Assembly (NCBI GenBank): GCA_050951725.1
Contig: JBMNJO010000012.1
Location: forward strand, 434,001-498,000
DNA length: 64,000 nucleotides
Direction: 5' to 3'
Origin: DTU052 sp050951725
GTDB taxonomy: Bacteria; Bacillota; Syntrophomonadia; Syntrophomonadales; DTU052
Shown here: in pieces, positions 54,972-64,000 of the stretch
Numbering within the stretch: the stretch's first letter is position 1
Layout of the letters: every line of letters begins with the position of its first letter
Translations under genes and position numbers: made by a program
Notes under the pieces: model-generated
Databases searched by the model: none
Told to the model about the DNA's origin: nothing
The model's input: the letters and a program-made list of their open reading frames with translations, nothing else

Positions 54972-56186
54972 ATGCAAAAACTCAATGCCACCAGCCTGGT
55001 TAAACTGATTGCGGTGGTTTTGGCGGTGGCCTTGGTAGCCGGATTTAGTTATAACCCGATTAAAGAACGGATTAACCTGGGCCTTGATTTAAGAGGAGGC
55101 CTGCATGTTGTTATGGAGGCCCAAGAGAAACCGGGTCAGAAGATAACCCAGGATACCATCCAAAAGTCGATAGGCATTCTGCGCCAGCGGGTTGACCAGT
55201 TGGGAGTAACTGAACCAATCATACAAGGTGAGGGCAACAGCCGGGTAATAGTTGAGCTTCCCGGAGTGGAGGACCCTGAGGCAGCCGCTGATTTCATCGG
55301 ACAGACTGCAGAACTGGAGTTCAAGGATGAAAACGGGAATGTAATACTTAGCGGCGCCAATCTTAAAGAAGCCAAGGCTGAATTGGACCCGCAAACTGGT
55401 GAGGCCCAGGTTTCACTGGAATTCGACAAGGAAGGTGCGGAAAAGTTTCGGGTATTCTCCGCCCAGAATATCGGTAAGCCGATGGGTATATATCTGGATG
55501 ACCAGATGTTCAGTAACCCTACCATACGGGAAGAGATTCCCAATGGGATGGCCCGGATTTCGGGAGGATTTGAGACCCTGAAGGATGCTGAAGACACGGC
55601 GGTACTCCTTCGCTCCGGGGCTTTGCCGGTTAGCCTGAGCATAGAGGAAAAAAGGACCGTTGGGCCAACACTGGGTAGTGACTCCCTGGCCAAAAGCCTT
55701 AGAGCAGGAATCATTGGTATAATAATGATTCTCATATTTATGGTCGGTTATTACCGGGTGCCGGGACTTGTGGCCGCGGTATCCTTGGTATTGTACACAT
55801 GCATTGTATTGTGGGCTATGGTGTTGCTTAAAGCCACTTTGACGCTGCCGGGAATTGCCGGGTTTATACTATCCATAGGGATGGCAGTGGATGCCAACAT
55901 TATCATCTACGAACGCCTGAAGGATGAGCTGCGCCATGGCAAGACCCTGAAGGCGGCCATCGAAGCCGGATTCGGTCGGGCATTCTGGACCATCTTTGAT
56001 GCCAATATTACGACCCTGATCGCAGCGGGTGTATTGATGTTCTTTGGAACCGGTCCGATAAAAGGGTTCGCAGTGACCCTTTCCATAGGGATTATATCCA
56101 GTATGTTTACCGCCATTACCTTCACCCGGTGGGTTTTGAAAATGGTGTCGGATCTCTTTAAAAAGAACGAGCTGTACGTGGCATAG
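54972..56186 (+). CDS. secD: protein translocase subunit SecD
   Basis: 404 residues from ATG 54972 (GGAGGAGG 12-19 bases upstream; the longer frame starts at 54945 without a site). Six-helix RND-type export accessory that uses proton motive force. Motifs: N-terminal helix and INLGLDLRGGLHVVMEAQ, a large extracytoplasmic P1 domain (about 60-230), TVGPTLGSDSLAKSLRAG, then five helices with GMAVDANIIIYERLKDELR (the conserved D-x-N of the pump) and GFGRAFWTIFDANITTLIA. Short, Gram-positive type. Followed by secF 12 bases later. Confidence 0.96.
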   Translation: MQKLNATSLVKLIAVVLAVALVAGFSYNPIKERINLGLDLRGGLHVVMEAQEKPGQKITQDTIQKSIGILRQRVDQLGVTEPIIQGEGNSRVIVELPGVEDPEAAADFIGQTAELEFKDENGNVILSGANLKEAKAELDPQTGEAQVSLEFDKEGAEKFRVFSAQNIGKPMGIYLDDQMFSNPTIREEIPNGMARISGGFETLKDAEDTAVLLRSGALPVSLSIEEKRTVGPTLGSDSLAKSLRAGIIGIIMILIFMVGYYRVPGLVAAVSLVLYTCIVLWAMVLLKATLTLPGIAGFILSIGMAVDANIIIYERLKDELRHGKTLKAAIEAGFGRAFWTIFDANITTLIAAGVLMFFGTGPIKGFAVTLSIGIISSMFTAITFTRWVLKMVSDLFKKNELYVA

Positions 56187-56198
56187 GGGGGATAAAAG

Positions 56199-57047
56199 AT
56201 GTATGTTACCAAGATCAGAAAATATACCTATATACTATCGTTATTACTCATACTTCCCGGGCTGGTTTCCCTGTTTGTCCAGGGACTGAACCTGGGGGTT
56301 GATTTTACGGGGGGATCCCTCATACACGTGCGGTTCGAGAACCGGGTAGAGATGGCTCAGTTAAGGACGGTACTGGGTCAGCATGATATTGACAAGGGGG
56401 TACCGGTTCAGAGCGCGGGGGACAACGAGTTTATTATCCGTACCCCAATCCTCTCTGAGCAACAGAGCGGACAGTTGATACAGGGCTTCCGTGACCAAGT
56501 GGGAGAATTGAAGGTATTGCGCATCGATGAGGTAGGTGCGGTTATTGGGAAGGAACTAACCAACAAGGCCCTAATGGCGATAGGGATCGCTTGCGTTTTA
56601 ATGCTGATTTATATAACAATCCGGTTCGAATTCAAGTTTGGGGTAGGGGCTGTTTTGGCCCTGTTGCAGAATGTGTTGATTGTCGTGGGGCTGTTTTCAC
56701 TCTTCCAATGGGAGGTTGACAGCACATTTATTGCCGCCATTCTGACCATACTTGGTTACTCGATTAATGACACCATTGTAGTGTTTGATAGGATTCGCGA
56801 GAACCTGAAGCTAAGGCGCAAGGAGAGCTACGATGTAATTGTTGACAAGAGTGTCCTCCAAACAATGAACCGTTCCATAAATACGGTCCTAACGGTGGTC
56901 TTTTGTCTGGGTGCGCTGCTGGTGCTTGGTGGGGCCACCCTTAAGTATTTTGTGATCGCCATGATGATTGGAATTGTTATCGGGTGTTTTTCCTCCATTT
57001 TCATTGCCAGCCCGATATGGTATGATCTTAAAATAAGAGAGAACTAA
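56199..57047 (+). CDS. secF: protein translocase subunit SecF
   Basis: 282 residues. Partner of SecD. NLGVDFTGGSLIHVRFE after the first helix, TNKALMAIGIACVLMLIYI, then the conserved ILGYSINDTIVVFDRIREN and MNRSINTVLTVVFCLGALLV, and TLKYFVIAMMIGIVIGCFSS near the C-terminus. secD and secF are separate here, unlike the fused Bacillus secDF. Last gene of the ruv-to-sec run; a strong terminator follows at 57126. Confidence 0.96.
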   Translation: MYVTKIRKYTYILSLLLILPGLVSLFVQGLNLGVDFTGGSLIHVRFENRVEMAQLRTVLGQHDIDKGVPVQSAGDNEFIIRTPILSEQQSGQLIQGFRDQVGELKVLRIDEVGAVIGKELTNKALMAIGIACVLMLIYITIRFEFKFGVGAVLALLQNVLIVVGLFSLFQWEVDSTFIAAILTILGYSINDTIVVFDRIRENLKLRRKESYDVIVDKSVLQTMNRSINTVLTVVFCLGALLVLGGATLKYFVIAMMIGIVIGCFSSIFIASPIWYDLKIREN

Positions 57048-57125
57048 ATCTAACGTATGATGCTAAGAACATAACTGCGTCAGGCGCAACAGCGCTGGGC
57101 TCGATTATGGGCAGCGGTGTAAATC

Positions 57126-57155
57126 GCGGGACTTAAATTTAGTCCCGCTTTTTTT
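57126..57155 (+). terminator. terminator after secF
   Basis: GCGGGACT (57126-57133), 7-base loop, AGTCCCGC (57141-57148), then seven T (57149-57155). Confidence 0.93.
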
Positions 57156-57264
57156 GTCAAATGAATAGAGGCTTGAGTTGGAGGTTTAAGGTATATCCTA
57201 TTACTGTCACCACCAATTCTGACTCCTGCTTCTTCGCTATCACCTTTTATGGAGGGAAGGCTTT

Positions 57265-58164
57265 ATGAAGGATGAACGGGTAACTGCAGCGTGGGTTTCG
57301 ATTGGCAGCAATACGATTTTGGTCATCTGCAAGTTAATCGCTGGAATAATCGTCGGCTCGGTCAGTATAATCTCGGAGGCAATTCATTCAGCCAATGATC
57401 TCTTGGCATCCTTTATTGCCTTGTTCGCGGTGAAGACATCCAGTAAGCCACCTGACAAAGAACACCCGTTTGGTCACGCCAAGGTAGAGAATGTGTCCGG
57501 AACTATTGAGGCCTTGCTGATATTCCTGGCTGCTTTTCTGATCATAAAAGAAGCAGTCGAAAGGCTTCGTTATGGAGTAGAGATACAAACTCTGGACTGG
57601 GGCTTGGGAGTCATGGGTTTTTCGGCTCTTTTGAACCTGGTTGTTTCTCAGTATTTAATGCATGTGGCCAGGAAAACAGATTCCATAGCCCTTGAAGCCG
57701 ATGCCATGCACTTAAGAACCGATGTTTACACTTCAGCAGGTGTCTTTTTGGGATTATTGCTGATCAAATTGACTGGGTATACCATAATAGATCCCATCGT
57801 TGCTATTCTGGTGGCGATGCTGATTTTAAAAGCTGCTTATGATTTGACCAGGAAAGCCTTTATGCCGCTGATGGATACGGCTCTTACTGACAGTGAAATA
57901 GATTCTATCAAATCCGTTTTGGATGACTATGCTGACGAGTATGTGAGTTACCACAATATGCGAACCCGCAGAGCGGGGAGGGAGTGCCACGTTGATCTTC
58001 ACCTGGTGGCGAGACCGGAGATGAGTGTCAAGGAAGTACATGACCTTTGTGATCAGATTGAAAAGGGGATTAATGAAAAAGTGCCCTATTCCCATGTGTT
58101 GATCCATGCTGAGCCGGATGAAGGAGAGAACGATGAACGGATTGAGGCCCGTTTATTGCGGTGA
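57265..58164 (+). CDS. cation diffusion facilitator transporter
   Basis: 299 residues. Exports divalent metals by proton exchange. Six membrane helices; metal site residues in SEAIHSANDLLASFIA (helix 2, with Asn where many have Asp: HSxxD reads HSAND, so the Asp follows the Asn) and ALEADAMHLRTDVYTSAGV (helix 5, H-x3-D). PPDKEHPFGHAKVENVSG is the conserved loop. The C-terminal cytoplasmic ferredoxin-like domain carries HNMRTRRAGRECHVDLHL and YSHVLIHAEPDEG, ZT_dimer. Metal (Zn, Fe or Mn) cannot be told. Preceded by TGGAGGGAAGG. Confidence 0.92.
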   Translation: MKDERVTAAWVSIGSNTILVICKLIAGIIVGSVSIISEAIHSANDLLASFIALFAVKTSSKPPDKEHPFGHAKVENVSGTIEALLIFLAAFLIIKEAVERLRYGVEIQTLDWGLGVMGFSALLNLVVSQYLMHVARKTDSIALEADAMHLRTDVYTSAGVFLGLLLIKLTGYTIIDPIVAILVAMLILKAAYDLTRKAFMPLMDTALTDSEIDSIKSVLDDYADEYVSYHNMRTRRAGRECHVDLHLVARPEMSVKEVHDLCDQIEKGINEKVPYSHVLIHAEPDEGENDERIEARLLR

Positions 58165-58246
58165 TGAGTCATACAATGGGGTTATGGACGAATGTTGGTA
58201 TCTCCAGTAAAATGAATAACGAAGATTGATAAGAGGGGGATTAATC

Positions 58247-58528
58247 TTGCAGTCTTATCTGATAGGTGCCTTAATATTTTTGATTGCAATGGTGGTTTTT
58301 ATCTTCCAGAATCAACAGCCAGTAACGGTGACTTTTATTACCTGGGTTTCTCCCGAAGTTTCACTGGCGTTAGTCGTTCTTCTCGCCGCCTGTTCAGGGG
58401 CGTTGATTACTTTTTTGGTGGAGAGTTTTCGGCGTCTTAAGAAAATGAAGCAACTGCGGGAGAAAAAGATTAAGAGCAGGAACCGGCAAAAGGAGTCTAT
58501 GCAAACCAAAGATTCAGCGGGGGTTTAA
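58247..58528 (+). CDS. LapA-domain (DUF1049) membrane protein
   Basis: 93 residues from TTG 58247, 7 bases after AGAGGGGGA. Two membrane helices (LIGALIFLIAMVVFIFQNQ and VSLALVVLLAACSGALITFL) joined by a loop containing QPVTVTFITW, typical of LapA/DUF1049, then a basic coiled-coil tail (SFRRLKKMKQLREKKIKSR). Role in envelope assembly in Gram-negatives; unknown in Firmicutes. It commonly lies near recJ, as here. Confidence 0.8.
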   Translation: MQSYLIGALIFLIAMVVFIFQNQQPVTVTFITWVSPEVSLALVVLLAACSGALITFLVESFRRLKKMKQLREKKIKSRNRQKESMQTKDSAGV

Positions 58529-58633
58529 TTCTAGTCGGGGATAGATAAAGGCCTTCGTCGGCTTGAGAGATTAATGCATCCTCGGAACTGTTTAGAGGTG
58601 GACAATGTAAAACATGATTTCAAAGCAAATATT

Positions 58634-58660
58634 GCGTCGTTGACGACGCTTTTTATTTTG
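58634..58660 (+). terminator. terminator upstream of recJ
   Basis: GCGTCG (58634-58639), TTGA loop, CGACGC (58644-58649), then TTTTTATTTTG. Ends the LapA-like transcript. Confidence 0.8.
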
Positions 58661-58746
58661 TAAATATGCTGCCGGCGCAACCAGCATTGAAACGATATGT
58701 TTAGGGTTATTTTGTACTAATCAATTTTATGAATTGGGAGTAATTA

Positions 58747-61566
58747 ATGCGAAGAAATAAGGTGTGGTCAGTAGCCGAATCAACAGTCAATCGTGACCAG
58801 ACAGTTAAGCTCCTTATGAACAACCTTGGAATATCGCGGGTACTGGCTGACCTTCTGGTAAAGCGAGACCTGACCGATCCACAGGTGGCCAGTGACTTTT
58901 TGTATCCTGATATCAATTCACTGTCTTTGCCGCAAGTAATCCCCGGAATGGAAAGTGCGGTGCGTCGTATTGAACAGGCGGTCAGTCAGCAGGAACGAGT
59001 TGTGATTTACGGTGATTATGATGTTGACGGAGTCTGCAGTATAACGGTACTTAAAGAGTATTTGGATCATTTGTTGCCGGGTGTCGGATACTACATACCC
59101 AATCGCTTTACGGAGGGTTATGGGTTGAACTCTGATGCCGTCAGACTGATTCGTGATCAAGGCTGCCAGCTTTTGATTACGGTTGACTGTGGGATCGCTT
59201 CAATTGCCGAAGTTGAATTGGCCCGCCAACTGGGGATGGACGTGGTTGTTACCGATCACCATGAGCCAGGTTCCTCTTTGCCTGAAGCTGCAGCGGTGGT
59301 AAATCCGAAACTTAACCCGTCCGGGTCTCCGGAATTGGCTGGAGTGGGGGTAGCTTTTTATTTGGTGAGGGCGCTGGATCAGGTCTTTGCCCAGGTGGAC
59401 CCTATGAAATGGCTGGATGTGGTGGCCCTGGGGACCGTAGCCGATATAGTCCCGCTCATTGGCGATAACCGGATACTGGTCAGGGAGGGAATGAAGAGGC
59501 TTAGGGCTACCGTGCGGCCTGGTCTCAAGACACTGATTGAACTCTCCGGTCTGAGTAGTCAAGATTTAAAGTATTGGCACATTGGGTTCGTTTTGGGACC
59601 ACGGCTCAATGCGGCAGGAAGGGTGGAGGATGCCGGTTCTGCGGTCGAGCTGTTACTAGCCGACGACGAGCAGGAGGCCCGATTGCTGGCGCAGAAGATG
59701 ACGGTTTTAAACACTACCCGCCAGAGCGTAGAGGCCAATATACTTGAGGAAGCACGCCTCGAAGCGGCTCACCGTGTAGATCAGGGAGAAAAAGTATTGG
59801 TTTTGGCTAAAGAGGGTTGGCACCAGGGGGTGCTGGGCATAGTGGCTTCGCGCATTGCGGAGGGGTTTGAGAGGCCGGTTATTATGATATCCTGGGAGGG
59901 ACAGGAAGGCAAAGGCTCAGGAAGAAGTGCTCCTGGATTTGATCTGTACCAAGCTCTCGATAAATGCCGGGATCATTTGGAGAGGTTCGGCGGTCATCAA
60001 CAGGCTGCCGGGGTGGTTGTGCATCGTTCGCAGATCGAGAGTCTTCGCATGGCTCTAAACGAAGTCGCGGCCAGTTCCTGGGAGGAAGACCAGGAACCAC
60101 AGCTCATGATAGATGGTAAGCTTGAGATTCACGAGATCAATACCGAATTGATCCGTGAGCTTTCATTGTTGGAGCCCTTTGGCCACTGCAATTCCTCTCC
60201 GTTATTCGTGTTACGCTCAGCCAGGATACTTAATCCCGTAGCTGTTGGCAAGAGTAAGGAACACCTGAAGTTTCTGGTGCAGGTGAAAGGTCAATTGGGG
60301 AAACCAATAGAAGCAATCGGCTTTGGGATGGCCGAATTTATGAAGCAGCCTTTAACAACTCAACTTTTCGATCTGGTATTTGAGCCGGGGATTAACAGCT
60401 TTCGCGGTCAGAACCGCCTGCAATTGCAGATTCACGATATGAAAACATCGGATTCCCTGGATGATCCTCGATTATTGATATATCATATTCGGCGCCAAGA
60501 TCGCCCGTTTTTTGACCGTATGGAAGACTGTATCAAGAATGGCCTTAGCAGCGATTTGCCGGTTGTTGTTGTGTATCCGACGGTCAGATGTCTCGAAAAG
60601 CATCTCCCGGGCCTAAAAAGGCTTTTTCCGGAGAACATATTGGTACCGGTTCATGGCTGCCTGGCGGAAACAGTTAGACGAAGAAATCTACATAGCCTGG
60701 AAGACGGAAGAAAAAAGGTATTTCTGACTACCGAGGCCTTTTTCAGGTATAGTGCAGATCGTAATAATATAAAACATAAAATGGTGGGGATAGCACTATG
60801 GCCCACCGAAAGCCCGCTATGTGAAGACCTGGTGGATTGGATTAACTTGGAGCGCGAACCGGCTGAACCTGTTTTGGTGACAGTTTCCGAGCCCGTTATC
60901 CCCGAAAGCATTGGCAGTAAGCGAAGGATAATCTACACTAATAGAAGAAAGACTTTGCGGAAGCTTTTTCGCCCCGGGGATTTGCTGGAAGTGGGTATTG
61001 AGGAAATTGTTCAGAGAATAAAGGTTCGTCAACAATTCCAGGACCAGGATAATGGGAGTATATTTTGGGATGGGGTGTTTGGCGGAGGTCTTTCTCCAGT
61101 GATTGCCGATCAATTGATATTGGGAGACCCCCCTTTCGGGTGGTATGAGGTCGAAAATTCACTGGCTCAGGTATCAGGTGGACTAGCGGAAATCGGAGTA
61201 AATTTTACCCAGCAGGACCTGAGTTGGAATAGTCAGTACCTGGAGAAGCTGTACCCGACCAATGACTACGTGCGTTCTCTATATGAAAGACTACGTGATC
61301 AGAAAGGTAAGTTGAGGCTGCCCCAAAGTGTACTAAATGACAGCCAGCAGGAGATTAAAAGAGAACATTTGACTATCCGTTCAGGGTTAAAAATCCTGTA
61401 CCAATTGGGGTTGTGCCGATTAGTCCGTCAATCTGACTCTTATGACATACAAATTGTCCCCTGTAATGCCGGAGCGTTGGAGCTTGGAGCATCTCCGTTT
61501 TATCTGGAGGGTATTCAGGAAAAGAAGATACTAAATGAAATGCTGATCAGGTTTCCCTTTAAATAA
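58747..61566 (+). CDS. recJ: single-stranded-DNA exonuclease RecJ, long form
   Basis: 939 residues, longer than E. coli (577) and Bacillus (about 786) RecJ. 5'-3' ssDNA exonuclease for recombination and mismatch repair. DHH phosphoesterase core: VVIYGDYDVDGVCSITVLK, TVDCGIASIAEVELARQLG, VVVTDHHEPGSSLPEAAA, and VALGTVADIVPLIGDN. DHHA1 domain with GSGRSAPGFDLYQALDKC and GGHQQAAGVV; an OB fold (about 455-570); then a C-terminal extension (about 575-939) with helicase-like VVVVYPTVRCLEKH and VFLTTEAFF stretches as in Gram-positive RecJ_C. ATG 58747 has GGGAG 8 bases upstream. 15 bases before relA. Confidence 0.95.
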   Translation: MRRNKVWSVAESTVNRDQTVKLLMNNLGISRVLADLLVKRDLTDPQVASDFLYPDINSLSLPQVIPGMESAVRRIEQAVSQQERVVIYGDYDVDGVCSITVLKEYLDHLLPGVGYYIPNRFTEGYGLNSDAVRLIRDQGCQLLITVDCGIASIAEVELARQLGMDVVVTDHHEPGSSLPEAAAVVNPKLNPSGSPELAGVGVAFYLVRALDQVFAQVDPMKWLDVVALGTVADIVPLIGDNRILVREGMKRLRATVRPGLKTLIELSGLSSQDLKYWHIGFVLGPRLNAAGRVEDAGSAVELLLADDEQEARLLAQKMTVLNTTRQSVEANILEEARLEAAHRVDQGEKVLVLAKEGWHQGVLGIVASRIAEGFERPVIMISWEGQEGKGSGRSAPGFDLYQALDKCRDHLERFGGHQQAAGVVVHRSQIESLRMALNEVAASSWEEDQEPQLMIDGKLEIHEINTELIRELSLLEPFGHCNSSPLFVLRSARILNPVAVGKSKEHLKFLVQVKGQLGKPIEAIGFGMAEFMKQPLTTQLFDLVFEPGINSFRGQNRLQLQIHDMKTSDSLDDPRLLIYHIRRQDRPFFDRMEDCIKNGLSSDLPVVVVYPTVRCLEKHLPGLKRLFPENILVPVHGCLAETVRRRNLHSLEDGRKKVFLTTEAFFRYSADRNNIKHKMVGIALWPTESPLCEDLVDWINLEREPAEPVLVTVSEPVIPESIGSKRRIIYTNRRKTLRKLFRPGDLLEVGIEEIVQRIKVRQQFQDQDNGSIFWDGVFGGGLSPVIADQLILGDPPFGWYEVENSLAQVSGGLAEIGVNFTQQDLSWNSQYLEKLYPTNDYVRSLYERLRDQKGKLRLPQSVLNDSQQEIKREHLTIRSGLKILYQLGLCRLVRQSDSYDIQIVPCNAGALELGASPFYLEGIQEKKILNEMLIRFPFK

Positions 61567-61581
61567 CAGGAGTGTTGTTCA

Positions 61582-63753
61582 ATGGATTTACCGCTCTTAC
61601 TGGAGTGCATGAAACAGAATAATTCCAATGATACCTCCATAATTGAGCAGGCCTACAATTTCGCCGCCCGGGCTCATGCTGGACAGTACCGAATTTCGGG
61701 CGAGGAATATATAAATCACCCGTTGGAAACCGCCTACATACTGGCTGAACTTGGCCTTGATATTACAACAGTCGTTGCTGCATTGCTGCATGATGTAGTT
61801 GAGGATACCGGAGTGACGCTCTCTGACATTGAGAAGACCTTCGGCGAAGAAACCGCTTTGCTGGTAGACGGAGTTACCAAGCTCTCTCGGATAGAATTTA
61901 AATCCAAAGAAGATGCGCAGGCTGAATACCTGCGCAAGATGTTTTTTGCAATGGCCAAGGACATCAGGGTAATCCTGATCAAGCTGGCTGACCGGTTGCA
62001 TAATATGCGGACACTAAACTACCAGAATCCCCAGAAACAGCGCGAGATAGCCCAGGAAACCCTTGATATCTATGCGCCATTGGCTCACCGTTTAGGAATT
62101 TTCAGGTTCAAATGGGAACTGGAGGATCTGTCATTAAAATTTCTGGTCCCAGAGGTGTACTATGAACTGGTTAGCCGTCTCAAAGTGAAACGTAAAGAAA
62201 GAGAGCAGTATGTACAGAGCCTGATAGACCAGATAAGAGCTGGTCTGGATCGTTTGGGAATTGAGGCGGACATTGCCGGTCGGCCAAAGAACCTTTATTC
62301 CATATACAACAAGATGCTGAAACAGGGAAAAGATCTGGATGAAATATATGATAAGATAGCCATTAGAGTTATAGTTAATTCGATAAGGGAATGTTATGGT
62401 ATACTAGGCGTAATTCATACTCAGTGGAAGCCGCTGCCAGGGCGGTTTAAGGACTATATTGCCACACCCAAACCCAATATGTACCAGTCGCTGCATACTA
62501 CATTGATCGGCCTGGGTGGAGAACCGTTTGAGGTGCAGATAAGAACCTGGGAGATGCACCAGACCGCGGAATACGGTATTGCAGCCCATTGGCGGTACAA
62601 AGAAGGCTCGCACAGTGACCGGGATTTCGAAGAAAAACTATCCTGGTTGAGAAGGACTTTGGAATGGCAGCAGGATGTTAAGGACACTAAGGAATTCATG
62701 GAGTCCCTTAAAATAGACCTGTTTTCTGCGACCGTATTTGTTTTTACCCCGAAAGGAGATGTTGTGGAGCTTCCTGCTGAGTCCTGCCCGGTTGATTTCG
62801 CCTATCGGGTTCATACCGAAGTAGGACACCGTTGTATAGGCGCCAAGGTCAATGGCCGCATCGTTCCTCTTGAATACAAGCTAAATAACGGTGATATAGT
62901 GGAGATACTTACCTCCAAGCAGTCGAATGGCCCGAGCCGGGATTGGCTGAATTTTGTCAAGACCTCCCAGGCCAAAAGCCGGATTAAAGCCTGGTTTAGA
63001 AGAGAGCAGCGGCAGGAGAACATAATTAAGGGACGGGATAGCCTGGAACTGGAGCTTAAGAGAAACAACCTTGATTTCCGGGAGTTCCTGAAAGAGGAGA
63101 GACTCCTGGAAATCGGGCGCAAGTTCAGCCTTAACCGGGTGGAAGACCTCTATGCGGCCATCGGTGATGGTGCCATTACCACCAATCAGGTTATTGGCAA
63201 GCTGACCGAAACCTATTTCCGGCAGAAAAAGCTCGATGATTTACTGATCATCCCTACGACTAAGAGCAGCGTACAACAGACCAAGGATAAGCCTTCCAAC
63301 GCTGTACGTGTCAAAGGGGTGGAAGATGTGGTAGCCCGTCTATCTCATTGCTGTAACCCTTTACCCGGAGATGAGGTAATTGGTTACATTACCCGGGGTA
63401 AGGGAGTCTCCGTACACCGTGTTGATTGCCCTAACATCAAAGCCCACGCTCGCACTGAGGCTGACAGGATAGTTGAGGTTGATTGGGTTTCTGCCAAACC
63501 TACGGTATATACCGTGGAAATTGAGGTTACTGCTATTGACAGGGCACGTCTGACCGCTGACGTTGTGACCATCATAGCTGATGCCCATATAGGGCTTCAC
63601 TCGGTCTTTTCAAGGGCCACCCGGAATTCTATGGCAACCATCAATTTGAAGTTGCAGATCAGGGACTTGGATCACCTGCAGGCGATAATGCAGCGGATCA
63701 GCAAAGTAAAAGATGTAGTGGAGGTAAGAAGGGTGGTCCCGACCGCCCATTAA
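61582..63753 (+). CDS. relA: bifunctional (p)ppGpp synthetase/hydrolase Rel
   Basis: 723 residues. Central enzyme of the stringent response. HD hydrolase domain with EYINHPLETAYILAELGL and AALLHDVVEDTGVTLSDI, both His/Asp pairs intact, and IKLADRLHNMRTL. Synthetase domain with RIFRFKWELEDL-like region, DEIYDKIAIRVIVNSIRECY and GRFKDYIATPKPNMYQSLH; then TGS (IDLFSATVFVFTPKGDVVEL), helical and CC (CCNPLPGDEVIGYITRGKGV), ending in an ACT domain. Full Rel, as in most Firmicutes. Followed four bases later by dtd. apt, which often sits between recJ and relA, is absent here. Confidence 0.96.
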   Translation: MDLPLLLECMKQNNSNDTSIIEQAYNFAARAHAGQYRISGEEYINHPLETAYILAELGLDITTVVAALLHDVVEDTGVTLSDIEKTFGEETALLVDGVTKLSRIEFKSKEDAQAEYLRKMFFAMAKDIRVILIKLADRLHNMRTLNYQNPQKQREIAQETLDIYAPLAHRLGIFRFKWELEDLSLKFLVPEVYYELVSRLKVKRKEREQYVQSLIDQIRAGLDRLGIEADIAGRPKNLYSIYNKMLKQGKDLDEIYDKIAIRVIVNSIRECYGILGVIHTQWKPLPGRFKDYIATPKPNMYQSLHTTLIGLGGEPFEVQIRTWEMHQTAEYGIAAHWRYKEGSHSDRDFEEKLSWLRRTLEWQQDVKDTKEFMESLKIDLFSATVFVFTPKGDVVELPAESCPVDFAYRVHTEVGHRCIGAKVNGRIVPLEYKLNNGDIVEILTSKQSNGPSRDWLNFVKTSQAKSRIKAWFRREQRQENIIKGRDSLELELKRNNLDFREFLKEERLLEIGRKFSLNRVEDLYAAIGDGAITTNQVIGKLTETYFRQKKLDDLLIIPTTKSSVQQTKDKPSNAVRVKGVEDVVARLSHCCNPLPGDEVIGYITRGKGVSVHRVDCPNIKAHARTEADRIVEVDWVSAKPTVYTVEIEVTAIDRARLTADVVTIIADAHIGLHSVFSRATRNSMATINLKLQIRDLDHLQAIMQRISKVKDVVEVRRVVPTAH

Positions 63754-63757
63754 CACC

Positions 63758-64000
63758 ATGAGGGCAGTAATACAAAGAGTTATCGAAGGCCAGGTTCAGG
63801 TTGGCGAGAGAACTACCGGCAGGATTGAACACGGATTGGTAGCTCTAATTGGGGTAGGTAAGGATGATGGTCTTCGGGATGTAGAATTCATAGCGGATAA
63901 GATAGTTAACCTGAGAATATTCGAAGACCAGGCAGGGAAGATGAACCTTTCAGTTTTGGATATCGGGGGTGCAGTCCTGGCGGTCCCGCAGTTTACCCTA
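63758..64000 (+). CDS. dtd: D-aminoacyl-tRNA deacylase, 3'-truncated by window edge
   Basis: First 81 codons only; family length is about 147-150. Hydrolyses D-aminoacyl-tRNAs and Gly-tRNA-Ala. The N-terminal motif MRAVIQRVIEGQVQV is diagnostic, as is LVALIGVGKDD, and KIVNLRIFEDQAGKMNLSV followed by VPQFTL; the cis-Pro GP motif lies beyond the window. The ATG is four bases after the relA stop, with no good Shine-Dalgarno, suggesting translational coupling to relA. The order relA-dtd is common to Firmicutes. Confidence 0.95.
   Translation, partial: MRAVIQRVIEGQVQVGERTTGRIEHGLVALIGVGKDDGLRDVEFIADKIVNLRIFEDQAGKMNLSVLDIGGAVLAVPQFTL

Overview
The window looks like a chromosomal segment of an anaerobic, endospore-forming, flagellated member of the Firmicutes, most likely class Clostridia and possibly near Syntrophomonadaceae or Peptococcaceae (the family-level guess is inference). 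Support comes from strong AGGAGG ribosome-binding sites with many TTG/GTG starts, a T-box, a SAM-I (S-box) riboswitch and a probable L20 leader. The sporulation genes bofC and yunB, flagellar rod genes, and the gene order bofC-ruvCAB-queA-tgt-yajC-secDF-recJ-relA-dtd, which is typical of Firmicutes, point the same way. Anaerobic metabolism is suggested by a B12-dependent methionine synthase without the reductive-activation domain, next to a ferredoxin-linked homocysteine-forming operon. I see no insertion sequence, phage, CRISPR array or tRNA gene.

Layout. 1-6.5 kb: end of thrS, a convergent yjbQ, the infC-rpmI-rplT operon behind a leader with terminator, a KtrA/KtrB-type potassium channel and a SpoU-family rRNA methyltransferase. 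6.6-7.7 kb: a minus-strand TadG-like protein with a beta-helix body. 7.9-11.5 kb: promoter, Phe T-box, pheS and a short pheT without the OB-fold tRNA-binding domain. 11.8-20.6 kb: zapA, polX, a YetF-like membrane protein, a NIF3-like protein, a U32 peptidase-family protein and mutS2. 20.8-28.9 kb: minus-strand class A PBP, tyrS, an HTH-Uma2 fusion behind a promoter carrying 10-bp iterons, recQ and a small TIGR04076-like protein. 28.9-29.6 kb: yunB behind a switch-like hairpin. 29.7-35.2 kb: one complete rRNA operon (two tandem promoters, 16S-23S-5S, no tRNA), bordered by 5S fragments and a duplicated 5S-tail/terminator.

35.4-39.7 kb: an orphan small protein, flgG-flgJ behind a sigma-D-like promoter (minus), a GH133 glycogen-debranching enzyme and tatA. 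39.7-44.8 kb: SAM riboswitch, metH, COG1900/DUF39, NIL-ferredoxin and UPF0280. The last three match the set shown in methanogens to make homocysteine from aspartate semialdehyde, so this reads as a self-contained, SAM-regulated de novo methionine operon. 44.9-47.7 kb: nadE, yebC, hsp20 (minus) and a BofC-like gene. 47.9-57.1 kb: ruvC-ruvA-ruvB-queH, a DUF2905 gene, a two-gene unit, then queA-tgt-yajC-HD-secD-secF. I read the two-gene unit as an isolated sigma-I C-terminal domain plus an isolated membrane-anchored RsgI N-terminal domain. 57.2-64 kb: a cation diffusion facilitator, a LapA-like protein, a long recJ, relA and the start of dtd.

Most of the window is housekeeping: translation, recombination and repair, secretion, queuosine synthesis, stringent response. 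The least ordinary items are the miniature SigI/RsgI module, the riboswitch-controlled homocysteine operon, the HTH-Uma2 locus with operator-like iterons, the yunB leader switch, the truncated PheT and the rearranged 5S flanks. All calls are by reading; no database search was run.
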